NCBI RefSeq assembly: GCF_009769385.1
Contig: NZ_VKAB01000022.1
Location: forward strand, 149,495-213,494
Length of the DNA stretch: 64,000 nucleotides
Direction: 5' to 3'
Origin: Saccharothrix deserti
GTDB lineage: Bacteria; Actinomycetota; Actinomycetes; Mycobacteriales; Pseudonocardiaceae
Both the position numbers and the translations under genes were made by a program. Below the pieces are notes generated by a model, which saw nothing but the letters and a program-made list of their open reading frames with translations, ran no database searches and was not told the origin of the DNA. This document shows positions 25,774 through 34,803 of the stretch, piece by piece. Position 1 is the stretch's first letter, and each line of letters begins with the position of its first letter.

Positions 25774-28579
25774 ATCGCTGGTTGGTGCCGCCGTGGCAGC
25801 TCCAGATGATCAACTGCGTGCCGTCCGCGGAACTACCGCCATTGGCATCCAGGCACTTGCCCGACTGCGGGTTCACCAACGAACCGTTGGCACCGGCGGT
25901 CCAGTTCTGACCACCACCGCCGTTGCAGGTCCACAACCGCACCACACTGCCGTCAGCGGTACCGGCTACTTCCATGCACTTGTCCAGTGCGCGCAACGTG
26001 GACCCGGTCACCGTCCAACGCTGGTTCGCACCACCGTTGCACGTCCACAACTGCACCTTCGCACCATCGGTCGAACTACCACCGTTCACGTCCACGCACT
26101 TGCTCGCGACCCCAACGATCGGCCCGGTCCGCGTGCCACCCGTCGACGTGCCGAACGTGTAGGCGTCCACGTCGAACAAGGTGCCCGTGCCGCCCGCGAA
26201 CGTCAGGTACAGCGCGACGGTTCCGCTCGGCACGTTGGACAGGGTGGTGGACACGTCGGTGAAGGTCTCCCACCCGCCGGTCACCGGCACGGTCACCGTG
26301 CCGAGCACCGGTCCGGTGGGCGAACCGGTCCGCACCGACAGCGTGCCGCCCGAGCCGGCGGACGACACCCGGGCGGTGAACCTCGTGGTCCCGCCCAGCG
26401 CGTACGGTTCGAACGCGATCCAGTCGCCGTTCTGGATGTCGCCGACGGTCCGCCCGCCCTCGGCGGTCGCCTTGTCGTAGAGAGCGGTGCCGGACTGCGT
26501 CGAGAAGTGCTCGGCTTGGCGGTGCCGCAGCTGCAGCACGTGCTGCGTGTGCGTGGTCACCGGCGGCTGACCGTTCGCGCCGGAGTCGGTGTACTCGGCG
26601 TCGAACACGGCGAACAGGTTCGCCGCCGTGTCGTGCTCACCGTCCACCGGGATCTGCAACGTGCCCGAGCAGCCGGTTTGCGTGGTGATCGGGTGTCCGT
26701 GGCTGTCATGGCCGAGCACGTAGCTCAGCTTCACTCGGCTGCAGTCGATCGTGCCGTCCTCCGCGTCCGACGCCGTGATGGTGTACGGCACGGCATCCCC
26801 GAAGCTGAACAGGGTGCCGTTGATCGGCGCGTCCAGCTTGACCGTCGGCGCGGTGTTCCCGACCGAGATCGACACGTTGGCGGAGCCGGAGCGTCCGCCG
26901 GTGTCGGTCACCGTGAGCGTCACCGAGTACTGGCCGTTGGCCGTGTAGGTGTGGCTCGGGTTGGCGGCCGTGGAGGTCGTGCCGTCGCCGAAGTTCCACG
27001 AGTAGGTCAGTGCGCTGCCCTCGGGGTCGGAGGAGCCGGCCGACGAGAAGTTCACCGTCAGCGGTGCGCTGCCGGAGGTTCGGTCGGCGCCGGCCCGCGC
27101 GGTCGGCGCCTTGTTCCCGGCCGGGTTGTACTCGATGCGGTAGAGCGCGGAGCTGGCGTCCCCGCTGCCCCAGCCGGTGCCGTAGTCCAGCACGTACAGG
27201 GCGCCGTCCGGCCCGAAGGTGGCGTCCATGACCTGCGTGCCGCGCCACGGGAACTCGCTGACCTGTCCGGCCGATCCGTCGGCGTTGACGTCGATGGCCT
27301 TGATCCAGCGCCGGCCGAACTCGGTCGCGAACACGTGCCCGTCCAGCGCGGCCGGGAACTTGATCGACGACGGGTTGGCCGCGTCGTACCGGTACACCGG
27401 CGCGCTCATCGGGGACTCCGAGCCGCAGCCGAACGCGGCGAAGGAGCAGTTGTCGTACTTGATCCACGCCGAGCGCGCGGCGGGCAGCGTGCCCAGCCCG
27501 GTGTTGCGCGGCGAGTTGTTGACCGGCGCGGCGCAGTTGAACCGGCTGCCGGACGGCCCCGACGGGAACGTGTAGTCGACGTACGCTTCCGCCGTGGTGT
27601 TCGAGCCGACGCAGTAGGGCCAGCCGTAGTTGCCCGCAGAGGTGATCCGGTTGAACTCCACCAGGCCGGCGGGCCCACGCGTGTTGCTGCTCGTGCCCGC
27701 GTCCGGCCCGTACTCGCCGAGGTAGATCGCGCCGGTCGCCTGGTCCACGTTGAAGCGGAACGGGTTGCGCAGGCCCATCGCGTAGATCTCCGGCCGGGTG
27801 TTGGCCGTGCCGACCGGGAACAGGTTGCCCGGCGGGATCGAGTACGAGCCGTTGGGGTTCACCTTGATCCGCAGCACCTTGCCCCGCAGGTCGTTGGTGT
27901 TGCCCGCGCTGCGCTGCGCGTCGTAGACCGGGTTGCGGTTGGTCCGCTCGTCGATCGGGGTGTAGCCGCTGGAGTCGAACGGGTTGGAGTCGTCACCGGT
28001 GGACAGGTACAGGTTGCCGGCCGCGTCGAAGTCGATGTCGCCGCCGACGTGGCAGCAGTTGCCCCGGTCGGTCCCCACCTCCAGCACGGTGACCTGGCTG
28101 GCCATGTTCAGCGTGAAGTCGGCGTTCAGGGTGAACCGGGCCAGCCGGTTGACCCCCTTCCACGCCGAGAAGTCCGTTCCGGTGGCCGGTGCGTCACCAC
28201 CCGGGGTGGACAGCGGCGGCGCGTAGAACAGGTAGATGAACCGGTTGGCGGCGAAGCCGGGGTCCACCCCGATGCCCTGCATGCCTTCTTCGTCGTGCGT
28301 GTAGACCGGCACCGTGCCGATCACGCTGGTGACGCCCGCGGCCGTGGTGCGGCGCACCGTCCCGTTGCGGGCGGTGTGCAGCACCGAGCGGTCCGGCAAC
28401 ACGGCGAGCGTCATCGGCTCACCCACTTCGCCGACCCCTCGGGCCAGCTCGACCTGCTGGAAGTCGGCGGGGTTGACCGCGTGCGCGGCGGCCGGTGACG
28501 AGGAGCCGATCACCGTCGCCACCACACCGGCGGCCACGAGGAGAGCGGCGGTCAACGCCGCCCTGACTCGGTATCTCAT
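25760..28579 (-). CDS. Secreted PQQ-type sugar dehydrogenase with PKD, CBM6-like and ricin modules
   Basis: 939 aa from ATG at 28579, chosen because the leader (ALTAALLVAAGVVATVIGSS, then PAAAHA) starts there; longer frames upstream lack coding character. Residues about 40-415 are a glucose/sorbosone dehydrogenase beta-propeller (GEPMTLAVLPDRSVL, HDEEGMQGIGVDPGF, NTNDLRGKVLRI, YAMGLRNPFRFNVD, DATFGPDGALYVLDYG). About 420-505 is a PKD domain (YSWNFGDGTTSTAANPSHTY). Next comes a second Ig-like segment, then a CBM6-like module (QNGDWIAFEPYALGG, FDVDAYTF) and a C-terminal ricin module. It probably oxidises oligosaccharides at the cell surface with PQQ. A conserved promoter block (28890-28947) and a CebR-like box lie upstream. 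Confidence 0.87.
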   Translation of the reverse strand: MRYRVRAALTAALLVAAGVVATVIGSSSPAAAHAVNPADFQQVELARGVGEVGEPMTLAVLPDRSVLHTARNGTVRRTTAAGVTSVIGTVPVYTHDEEGMQGIGVDPGFAANRFIYLFYAPPLSTPGGDAPATGTDFSAWKGVNRLARFTLNADFTLNMASQVTVLEVGTDRGNCCHVGGDIDFDAAGNLYLSTGDDSNPFDSSGYTPIDERTNRNPVYDAQRSAGNTNDLRGKVLRIKVNPNGSYSIPPGNLFPVGTANTRPEIYAMGLRNPFRFNVDQATGAIYLGEYGPDAGTSSNTRGPAGLVEFNRITSAGNYGWPYCVGSNTTAEAYVDYTFPSGPSGSRFNCAAPVNNSPRNTGLGTLPAARSAWIKYDNCSFAAFGCGSESPMSAPVYRYDAANPSSIKFPAALDGHVFATEFGRRWIKAIDVNADGSAGQVSEFPWRGTQVMDATFGPDGALYVLDYGTGWGSGDASSALYRIEYNPAGNKAPTARAGADRTSGSAPLTVNFSSAGSSDPEGSALTYSWNFGDGTTSTAANPSHTYTANGQYSVTLTVTDTGGRSGSANVSISVGNTAPTVKLDAPINGTLFSFGDAVPYTITASDAEDGTIDCSRVKLSYVLGHDSHGHPITTQTGCSGTLQIPVDGEHDTAANLFAVFDAEYTDSGANGQPPVTTHTQHVLQLRHRQAEHFSTQSGTALYDKATAEGGRTVGDIQNGDWIAFEPYALGGTTRFTARVSSAGSGGTLSVRTGSPTGPVLGTVTVPVTGGWETFTDVSTTLSNVPSGTVALYLTFAGGTGTLFDVDAYTFGTSTGGTRTGPIVGVASKCVDVNGGSSTDGAKVQLWTCNGGANQRWTVTGSTLRALDKCMEVAGTADGSVVRLWTCNGGGGQNWTAGANGSLVNPQSGKCLDANGGSSADGTQLIIWSCHGGTNQRWTLP

Positions 28580-28700
28580 GGCAGGCTCACACCCTTTGAT
28601 CTCATCTGACGGGCTTCGACACGGCCGGCGCTGTCCGCGGGGAGCGGATTGCGCAGCGGATTTGCGAAAAAGACGCGCGGCACCGGGGCAGCACCCTCTC

Positions 28701-28714
28701 CGGGAGCGCTCCCA
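28701..28714. promoter_or_regulatory. CebR-like operator box
   Basis: CGGGAGCGCTCCCA matches 13 of 14 positions of the CebR palindrome. It lies 122 bases upstream of the sugar dehydrogenase start. A second box precedes the LacI-type gene at 8864. Confidence 0.6.
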
Positions 28715-28889
28715 GGCGAACTCGCGAAAACTCGGACGACCCTTTGCGGTCAACCCGTCGACCGGCCGGCGCCGACACGAGATGGCCGCGGCGGACCGAC
28801 TCCGCACGCGATCAGGAACGCGGCGGACACGACAGGGACAGTTCGCCATTGAACCATGAGGACTCCGAACGAATCGGGCAACGCAGGGT

Positions 28890-28947
28890 TCGAACCGGTT
28901 CGAGCCAGGGATGAAGGCTAGGTGCTAAAAACCGGCTAAAGCAACGG
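28890..28947 (-). promoter_or_regulatory. Conserved promoter/operator block, second copy
   Basis: On the minus strand CCGTTGCTTTAGCC, a three-base gap, TTTTAGCACCTA, 15 bases, then the perfect palindrome TCGAACCGGTTCGA (28890-28903). Order and spacing match the block before the GH54 gene (1711-1772). It would give the sugar dehydrogenase mRNA a leader of about 300 bases. Confidence 0.55.
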
Positions 28948-29081
28948 CGTCGTACGTCTAATGCATTCGGCCCATCCAATGTCCTCAATGGAGCGCCGAC
29001 ACCGGAGGCCGGGGACCGCCATTGCTAAATTGTTAGCGCTCGGGATTGCCTCATCCGGCTGCGAGCGGATCGGGCATTGCG

Positions 29082-29115
29082 TTGACGACCAGGTTCGCCG
29101 ATGGCTACCTTCGAA
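29082..29115 (+). promoter_or_regulatory. Promoter candidate for the GH95 gene
   Basis: TTGACG (29082-29087) and TACCTT (29106-29111) at 18-base spacing, overlapped at the 3' side by TTCGAA (29110-29115), recalling the TTCGAA-rich palindromes next to the two conserved promoter blocks. Confidence 0.4.
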
Positions 29116-29219
29116 CACGCGCCGTGCTTCTGGTGCTCCACTGAGGACGGTTCCGCCTCGCTCCCGGTTCTGCGACAGGGACAACCCTGCCTCCATCCAC
29201 CCACTCCGGAGGACCCGGC

Positions 29220-32084
29220 ATGCCCGATCTGCCACGTAGGCGACTGATGAAGTTCGGTGCGGCGAGCGCCGGAGCCGTGCTGATGCCGGGCGGTTGGACG
29301 GCGGTGGCCCGTGCCGGGTCGACCGCGCCGCCGGAAGTGCGCGCGGTCAACGACCTGGCGCTGTGGTACGACCGGCAGGCAGGCACGGAGTGGCTCCGCG
29401 CGCTGCCGATCGGCAACGGCCGCCTCGGCGCGATGGTCTTCGGCAACGCCGACACGGAGCGGTTGCAGCTCAACGAGGACACGGTGTGGGCCGGCGGTCC
29501 CCACGACTACACCAACACGCGAGGTGCGGCCGCCCTGGCGGAGATCAGACGCCTGGTGTTCGCGAACCAGTGGTCGCAGGCGCAGACCCTCATCGACCAG
29601 GCGATGCTGGGCAACCCGGCCGGCCAGCTCGCCTACCAGACCGTCGGCGACCTCAGGCTCGCCTTCCCCGGCCCCGGCACGGTCTCCGGCTACCAGCGGT
29701 GGCTCGACCTGACCACCGCCACGACGGTCGTGACCTACGTGGCGAACAACGTGCGGTACCGGCGCGAGGTGATCGCCAGCGCGCCCGACCAGGTGATCGC
29801 GATGCGCCTGACGGCCGAGACGCCCGGGTCGATCTCGTTCACCGCGTCGTTCAGCACGCCGCAGCGGGCGACGGCGTCGAGCCCGGACGGCACCACGATC
29901 GGGCTGGACGGCCGGTCCGGCGACCAGCGCGGCATCGCGGGCTCGGTCCGGTTCCTCGCGTTGGCCAAGGCCATCGCCGAGGGCGGGAGCACCAGCAGCT
30001 CCGGCGGCACGCTGCGGGTGACCAACGCCAACAGCGTCACCCTGTTGATCTCGATCGGCACCAGCTACGTCGACTACCGGAACGTGGCGGGCGACTACCA
30101 GGGCATCGCCCGGGGACGCCTCAACGCCGCGCAGGGCACGGCGTACGACGTGCTGCGCAGCCGGCACGTGGCCGACTACCAGCGGCTGTTCGGGCGGGTC
30201 GCCATCGACCTCGGCCGCACCGCGGCGGCGGACCAGCCGACCGACGTCCGGATCGCCCAGCACAACACCACGTCCGACCCGCAGTTCTCCGCACTGCTCT
30301 TCCAGTACGGCCGGTACCTGCTGATCTCGTCGTCGCGGCCGGGCACCCAGCCGGCGAACCTGCAAGGCATCTGGAACGACCAGCTGACACCTTCGTGGGA
30401 CTCGAAGTACACCATCAACGCCAACCTGCCGATGAACTACTGGCCGGCCGACTCGACGAACCTCGCCGAGTGCTACGAGCCGGTGTTCCGCATGATCAAC
30501 GACCTCACCGTGACCGGTGCACGCACCGCGCGTGCGCAGTACAACGCCGGTGGTTGGGTCACGCACCACAACACCGACGGGTGGCGGGGGTCCTCGGTCG
30601 TCGACGGCGCGATGTGGGGCATGTGGCAGACGGGCGGCGCGTGGCTCGCCACCATGATCTGGGACCACTACCTGTTCACCGGCGACGTCGAGTTCCTGCG
30701 GTCGTACTACCCCGCGATGAAGGGCGCCGCCCAGTTCTTCCTCGACACCCTGGTCGAGGAACCGACGCTGAAGTGGCTGGTCACCAACCCCTCGAACTCG
30801 CCGGAACTGCCGCACCACGCGAACGCCAGCGTGGCCGCGGGGCCCACGATGGACATGCAGATCCTGCGCGACCTGTTCGAAGGCTGCGCCCGCGCCTCGG
30901 AGGTGCTCGGTGTGGACGCCGACTTCCGCACGCGGGTCCGCGCGACGGGTCAACGGCTCGCCCCGATGCGGGTCGGTTCGCGCGGGAACATCATGGAGTG
31001 GCTCTACGACTGGGTCGAGCCCGAGACGAACCACCGGCACGTCTCGCACCTGTACGGCCTGCACCCGAGCAACCAGATCACCAAACGCGGCACCCCCCAG
31101 CTGTTCGAGGCCGCCCGCCGGACCCTCCAGCTGCGCGGCGACGACGGAACCGGCTGGTCACTGGCCTGGAAGATCAACTACTGGGCGCGGATGGAGGAGG
31201 GCGGCCGGGCGCACGACCTGATCCGCTACCTCGTGACACCGGCGAGGCTCGCGCCCAACATGTTCGACCTGCACCCGCCGTTCCAGATCGACGGCAACTT
31301 CGGCGCCACGTCCGGCATCGCCGAGATGCTGCTGCACAGCCACAACGGCGAGCTGCACGTGCTGCCCGCGCTGCCGCCGGCGTGGTCGGCCGGCAGCGTG
31401 ACGGGTCTGCGCGGGCGCGGCGGGCACACCGTCGGGGCGACCTGGAGCAGCACCGCGATCACCCTCTCCGTCACGCCGGACCGCGACGGCACGGTCCGGG
31501 TCCGCAACCGGGTGTTCACCGGCACGTTCGAACTGAGCGACACGACGAGCGGTGCGGTCGTGCAGCCGACCAAGCCCGAGGCGGACGTCATCGAGTTCCC
31601 CGGCCAGGCCGGGCACACGTACCGGGCGACCGGGCAGGGCGGCGGCAGCGGGTCGGTCGTCCAGCCGGGGGTGTACTACCGGCTCGTCGCGCGGCACAGC
31701 GGCAAGCTCGCCGACATCAGCGGCGTGTCCACCGCCTCCGGCGCCCTGCTGCAACAGTGGTCGTCGACCGGCGGGCTGAACCAGCAGTTCGACTTCGTCG
31801 ACTCGGGCGGCGGCTACTACCGCGTCCGGGCCCGGCACAGCGGGCTGGTGCTCCAGGTCGCGAGCTCGAGCACCGGCGCCGACATCACCCAGCGGCCGGA
31901 CACCAACGCCACGAGCCAGCAGTGGCGCGTGGTCGACCAGGGCGGCGGTGTCGTCAGCCTGGTCAACCGCCTCAGCAACCTGGCCATGGACGTGTGGAGC
32001 GCGTCGACCACCGACGGCGCGCGCATCTCGCAGTGGACCCCCGGCGGGGGCGACAACCAGCGATTCCAACTCCAGCGCGCCTGA
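29220..32084 (+). CDS. Secreted GH95 alpha-L-fucosidase/galactosidase with ricin module
   Basis: 954 aa. The N-terminus DLPRRRLMKFGAASAGAVLM is a Tat-like signal. GH95 marks: ALPIGNGRLGAMVFG and LQLNEDTVWAGGPHDY in the N-terminal beta domain; N400-x-N402 in INANLPMNYWPAD; E593 in NIMEWLYDWVEPETNHRHVS; D691 in IDGNFGATSG. These correspond to the Asn pair, acid and Asp described for Bifidobacterium AfcA. GH95 enzymes release L-fucose, or L-galactose from xyloglucan. The ricin module (about 817-954) is C-terminal. A fuconolactonase follows 236 bases downstream on the same strand, consistent with use of the released L-fucose. Confidence 0.92.
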   Translation: MPDLPRRRLMKFGAASAGAVLMPGGWTAVARAGSTAPPEVRAVNDLALWYDRQAGTEWLRALPIGNGRLGAMVFGNADTERLQLNEDTVWAGGPHDYTNTRGAAALAEIRRLVFANQWSQAQTLIDQAMLGNPAGQLAYQTVGDLRLAFPGPGTVSGYQRWLDLTTATTVVTYVANNVRYRREVIASAPDQVIAMRLTAETPGSISFTASFSTPQRATASSPDGTTIGLDGRSGDQRGIAGSVRFLALAKAIAEGGSTSSSGGTLRVTNANSVTLLISIGTSYVDYRNVAGDYQGIARGRLNAAQGTAYDVLRSRHVADYQRLFGRVAIDLGRTAAADQPTDVRIAQHNTTSDPQFSALLFQYGRYLLISSSRPGTQPANLQGIWNDQLTPSWDSKYTINANLPMNYWPADSTNLAECYEPVFRMINDLTVTGARTARAQYNAGGWVTHHNTDGWRGSSVVDGAMWGMWQTGGAWLATMIWDHYLFTGDVEFLRSYYPAMKGAAQFFLDTLVEEPTLKWLVTNPSNSPELPHHANASVAAGPTMDMQILRDLFEGCARASEVLGVDADFRTRVRATGQRLAPMRVGSRGNIMEWLYDWVEPETNHRHVSHLYGLHPSNQITKRGTPQLFEAARRTLQLRGDDGTGWSLAWKINYWARMEEGGRAHDLIRYLVTPARLAPNMFDLHPPFQIDGNFGATSGIAEMLLHSHNGELHVLPALPPAWSAGSVTGLRGRGGHTVGATWSSTAITLSVTPDRDGTVRVRNRVFTGTFELSDTTSGAVVQPTKPEADVIEFPGQAGHTYRATGQGGGSGSVVQPGVYYRLVARHSGKLADISGVSTASGALLQQWSSTGGLNQQFDFVDSGGGYYRVRARHSGLVLQVASSSTGADITQRPDTNATSQQWRVVDQGGGVVSLVNRLSNLAMDVWSASTTDGARISQWTPGGGDNQRFQLQRA

Positions 32085-32287
32085 CCTCGCCGTCACCTCC
32101 GGCAGCCCACCGGCACGCGAACATCGGATGGATTCGGGAGGCGCCGACGTAGTCGCGTCGGCATCACACGGCATACCGAGGCGCCACCCGAGGACATATG
32201 CGCATGTGAGAGCGATAGAACAGGCCGAACACCGGGACCGCGCGAACAAACCACCCTTCCGATGAGATGGGATGTATTGCTAGCCTG

Positions 32288-32307
32288 CCGGCGCACACTT
32301 GCGCCGG
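32288..32307 (+). promoter_or_regulatory. Hairpin in the leader of the fuconolactonase gene
   Basis: CCGGCGCA, a four-base loop, and TGCGCCGG form a perfect 8-bp stem ending a few bases before the ribosome site (AGGGAG) of the gene at 32321. It could be an operator or affect translation start. Confidence 0.35.
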
Positions 32308-32320
32308 AGCAGGGAGTCCG

Positions 32321-33229
32321 ATGCCATCGCCCGACATGATCCGGATCGACGCGCACCACCACGTCTGGCGACTCCTGCCTGGCGCCCCCGGCCGAACGGG
32401 GCCGAGCCCTCGGGCCCACGACTGGCTGAACGGAGCGGACCTCGCCCCGATCCGCCGCGACTTCACCCTGGACGACCTGTCGTCCGTCGCCGCGGCGGCG
32501 GAGATCGACCGGACGGTCCTGGTCCAGGTCGTCCCGGACGTCGAGGAGACCGCCGAGTTCCTGTCCCTGTCCGCCGACGAGGGCAAAGGCCTGGTGGCAG
32601 GCGTCGTCGGGTGGGTCGACCTCACCGACGCCGGCATCGGCGACGCACTCGCCGCCCTGCGCGCGGGTCCCGGCGGCGACCTGCTCGTCGGTGTGCGGCA
32701 CCTGGTGCAGGGTGAGCCGGACCCGCGTTGGCTGACCCGGCCGGACGTCCGGCGCGGACTGCGCGCGGTGGCGGAGGCCGGGCTGGCCTACGACCTGCTC
32801 ACCCTCGTCCACCAGCTGCCGGCGGCGATCGAGACCGTGCGCGCGCTGCCCGGGGCGACGTTCGTCCTGGACCACCTGTCGAAGCCCCCGATCGCCGCCG
32901 GTGACCGCGAACCGTGGGCGTCCCACATCCGTGAGCTCGCCGCCGAACCGAACGTCACCTGCAAGTTGTCGGGCATGGTCACCGAGGCCGACCGGGTCGG
33001 GTGGACCGTGGCGGACCTGCGTCCGTACGCCGACGTGGTGCTGGACGCGTTCGGTCCGTCGCGGGTGATGTTCGGCTCCGACTGGCCGGTCTGCCTGCTC
33101 GCGGCCTCCTACGAGGAGGTCGTCGCGGCGGCCGAAGGGCTGACCGCCGGGCTCACCGCCGCCGAGCGCGGCGAGGTGTTCGGCGGCACGGCCGCGCGCG
33201 CCTACCGACTGCCGGGGGAACGACTGTGA
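32321..33229 (+). CDS. Amidohydrolase-2 family, L-fucono-1,5-lactonase-like
   Basis: 302 aa from ATG at 32321, with AGGGAG four bases upstream (ATG at 32336 is an alternative). Metal-dependent TIM barrel: MIRIDAHHHVW (HxH), VGVRHLVQGEPD, FVLDHLSKPPI (His) and VMFGSDWPVC (Asp). This set is typical of fuconolactonases of the non-phosphorylated L-fucose route, which open L-fuconolactone to L-fuconate. The next gene, a larA remnant, starts within its stop (GTGA), so the two were once one operon. 4-sulfomuconolactonase or 2-pyrone-dicarboxylate lactonase are relatives; context favours fucose. Confidence 0.83.
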   Translation: MPSPDMIRIDAHHHVWRLLPGAPGRTGPSPRAHDWLNGADLAPIRRDFTLDDLSSVAAAAEIDRTVLVQVVPDVEETAEFLSLSADEGKGLVAGVVGWVDLTDAGIGDALAALRAGPGGDLLVGVRHLVQGEPDPRWLTRPDVRRGLRAVAEAGLAYDLLTLVHQLPAAIETVRALPGATFVLDHLSKPPIAAGDREPWASHIRELAAEPNVTCKLSGMVTEADRVGWTVADLRPYADVVLDAFGPSRVMFGSDWPVCLLAASYEEVVAAAEGLTAGLTAAERGEVFGGTAARAYRLPGERL

Positions 33230-33504
33230 AGGTGCGTCTCGCCTACGGGGACTCGGGGCTCGACATCCACCTCGACCCGGCGGCCACCACCGTGGTCCAA
33301 CCCGTGCACCACGAAGCCGCCGCCGATCAGGTCGGCGTCCTGCGCGCGGCGCTGCGCTCCCCCGTCGCCGGACCGCCGTTGCGCGACCGCGTGCGCCCCG
33401 GCCAGACGGTCGCGATCTCGGCCTGCGACGGCACCCGGCGCGCGCGTGTGCGTCCGCCGGAAGGACCCCAGACCATCCCCTACCTCGCGGCTGGTCCGCG
33501 GTGA
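33226..33504 (+). pseudogene. N-terminal remnant of larA (nickel-dependent lactate racemase family)
   Basis: 92 codons from GTG at 33226, overlapping the fuconolactonase stop. VRLAYGDSGLDIHLD, VHHEAAADQVGVLRAALRSP and GQTVAISACDGTR match the start of LarA-family proteins, which hold the nickel-pincer nucleotide and racemise 2-hydroxy acids. The family is about 420 aa; the catalytic histidines and nickel-binding region are missing. Sequence past residue 73 does not fit LarA. Confidence 0.7.
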
Positions 33505-33507
33505 ACG

Positions 33508-33804
33508 GCCCTGTTGACCGGGGCGGTCGTCACCGGAACGGATGTGCCCGGCGAGACGGTGACGCCGACCGGCGCCGCTCTGCTGCGTGCCGCAGGCACC
33601 CGGTACGACGTGCCGCCGCTGATGACCGCGATCGTCACGGGCTACGGCGCCGGCAGCCGCCGCCTGGCGGACCGCCCGAACGTGACCGCCGTGACCTTGG
33701 GCGAGGCCGTCGGCGAGGGCGATGTGGAGCTGGTACCCACCGCACGGGCAGCCGAGCGGGTCGAGAACGCGGCATCCGCACACCGCTGTTCGACGCCGGC
33801 GTGA
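33508..33804 (+). pseudogene. Fragment of larC (nickel-pincer cofactor nickel chelatase)
   Basis: The segment LLTGAVVTGTDVPGETVTPT, continuing GAALLRAA, and the later GYGAGSRRLADRPNVTAVTL match the C-terminal half of LarC, which inserts nickel into the pyridinium nucleotide of lactate racemase. Both ends are missing and the tail after about 33726 is unrelated. It follows the larA stub by a few bases; larB and larE are not seen. Confidence 0.68.
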
Positions 33805-33895
33805 GCAAGGAACAACCACTGCCGGCTGGATCCACTCAAGGACAGATGAGCATGCTTATCCGGTGCGGGCCGACCACACCGCGACCGCGACGCGT

Positions 33896-33915
33896 CACAT
33901 CAGGCGTCTGATGTG
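33896..33915. promoter_or_regulatory. Inverted repeat before the FadR-type gene
   Basis: CACATCAG, GCGT, CTGATGTG: perfect 8-bp arms. It lies between the larC fragment and the regulator at 34030, about 115 bases before its start. Confidence 0.35.
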
Positions 33916-34005
33916 CGGCGTCAGGCACCGCACCGCATGCTCCCGCGGGTCGTCCCCCTTGAGATGTAGGCTGTGTGGCCGGCGGTGAGCCGTCATACTC
34001 TTCAG

Positions 34006-34017
34006 GTGACCCGTCAC
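34006..34017. promoter_or_regulatory. Short palindrome at the FadR-type gene start
   Basis: GTGAC, CC, GTCAC lies directly before the ribosome site (AAGGAG) of the regulator at 34030, a position suited to autorepression. Confidence 0.35.
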
Positions 34018-34029
34018 TAAGGAGCAGCG

Positions 34030-34803
34030 TTGACGGATGGCGCACTTGTGCCGGAGGACCCGACCGGGCAGCCGGACACCACCCCGGCGACCGGTCCGTA
34101 CCGGCCGGGCTACGAGCTCGTCGCGGAGCAGATCCTCCAGCTGATCGCCGAGTTGGAGTTGCAACCGGGCGACCGGATGCCGACCGAGAACGAACTGGCC
34201 GCGCGGATGGGAACCAGCCGGACGGTCGTGCGGGAAGCCGTCAAGATCCTCTCCGCGATCGGAAGGGTGCGGGCGCACAAGGGACGCGGGCTCTACGTGG
34301 CCGACGACGAGGGCATGCTCGGCTCCTCCCGGTGGGGAGGCTTCTTCCTGCCGACCAACCTCGACCACGTCTACATGCTCTTCGAGTTCCGCCGCGTGCA
34401 GGAGACCGCGGCCAGTCGACTGGCCGCGACCCATGCCACCCCCGCCGAACTGCGCGCCATCGGCGCCGCCGCCGAAACCTGCCGACAGGGCCACCTGACC
34501 GGCGAGACCTCGCTGTTCGATCGCGGCGACGAGGACTTCCACCTCGCCGTCGCCGCGGCGTCCCACAACCAGTTCCTGGTGGCCGCGGTGCGCGAAGCCC
34601 GCCGCCTGCAGCGCCAGTCCAGCACCATCGGGCTGCACGGCAGCGTCGGCGGCCACGCGGCCGAGGCGGTCGAGGAACACCTGGCGATCTACCGGGCGAT
34701 CCGCGACGGCGACCCCGAAGCCGCTGCGGCGGCCGCCGGCCTCCACCTCGACAACACCCTGCAGGACTACCGCCGCGAGATCCAGCGCCGCCTCTTCGGC
34801 TGA
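34030..34803 (+). CDS. FadR-subfamily GntR transcriptional regulator
   Basis: 257 aa from TTG at 34030, with AAGGAG upstream. Winged helix-turn-helix about residues 30-95 (MPTENELAARMGTSRTVVRE, AVKILSAIGRVRAHKGRGLY), FCD domain about 110-250 (FDRGDEDFHLAVAAASHNQF, AVEEHLAIYRAI) with the Asp/His/His metal pattern. The likely effector is a sugar acid or other carboxylate. It lies after the fuconolactonase/lar genes and before the ThuA-sugar dehydrogenase gene, so either set may be its target. Confidence 0.9.
   Translation: MTDGALVPEDPTGQPDTTPATGPYRPGYELVAEQILQLIAELELQPGDRMPTENELAARMGTSRTVVREAVKILSAIGRVRAHKGRGLYVADDEGMLGSSRWGGFFLPTNLDHVYMLFEFRRVQETAASRLAATHATPAELRAIGAAAETCRQGHLTGETSLFDRGDEDFHLAVAAASHNQFLVAAVREARRLQRQSSTIGLHGSVGGHAAEAVEEHLAIYRAIRDGDPEAAAAAAGLHLDNTLQDYRREIQRRLFG

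Larger units (their letters stand above)
28580..29219. other. Divergent regulatory spacer, 640 bases
   Basis: No gene seen. It separates the sugar dehydrogenase gene (left) from the GH95 gene (right). It holds a CebR-like box (28701-28714), the conserved promoter/palindrome block (28890-28947), a GCTAA/TTAGC inverted repeat (29024-29037) next to a TGTTAGCGCT half-site, and a promoter candidate for GH95 (29082-29111). Confidence 0.6.
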
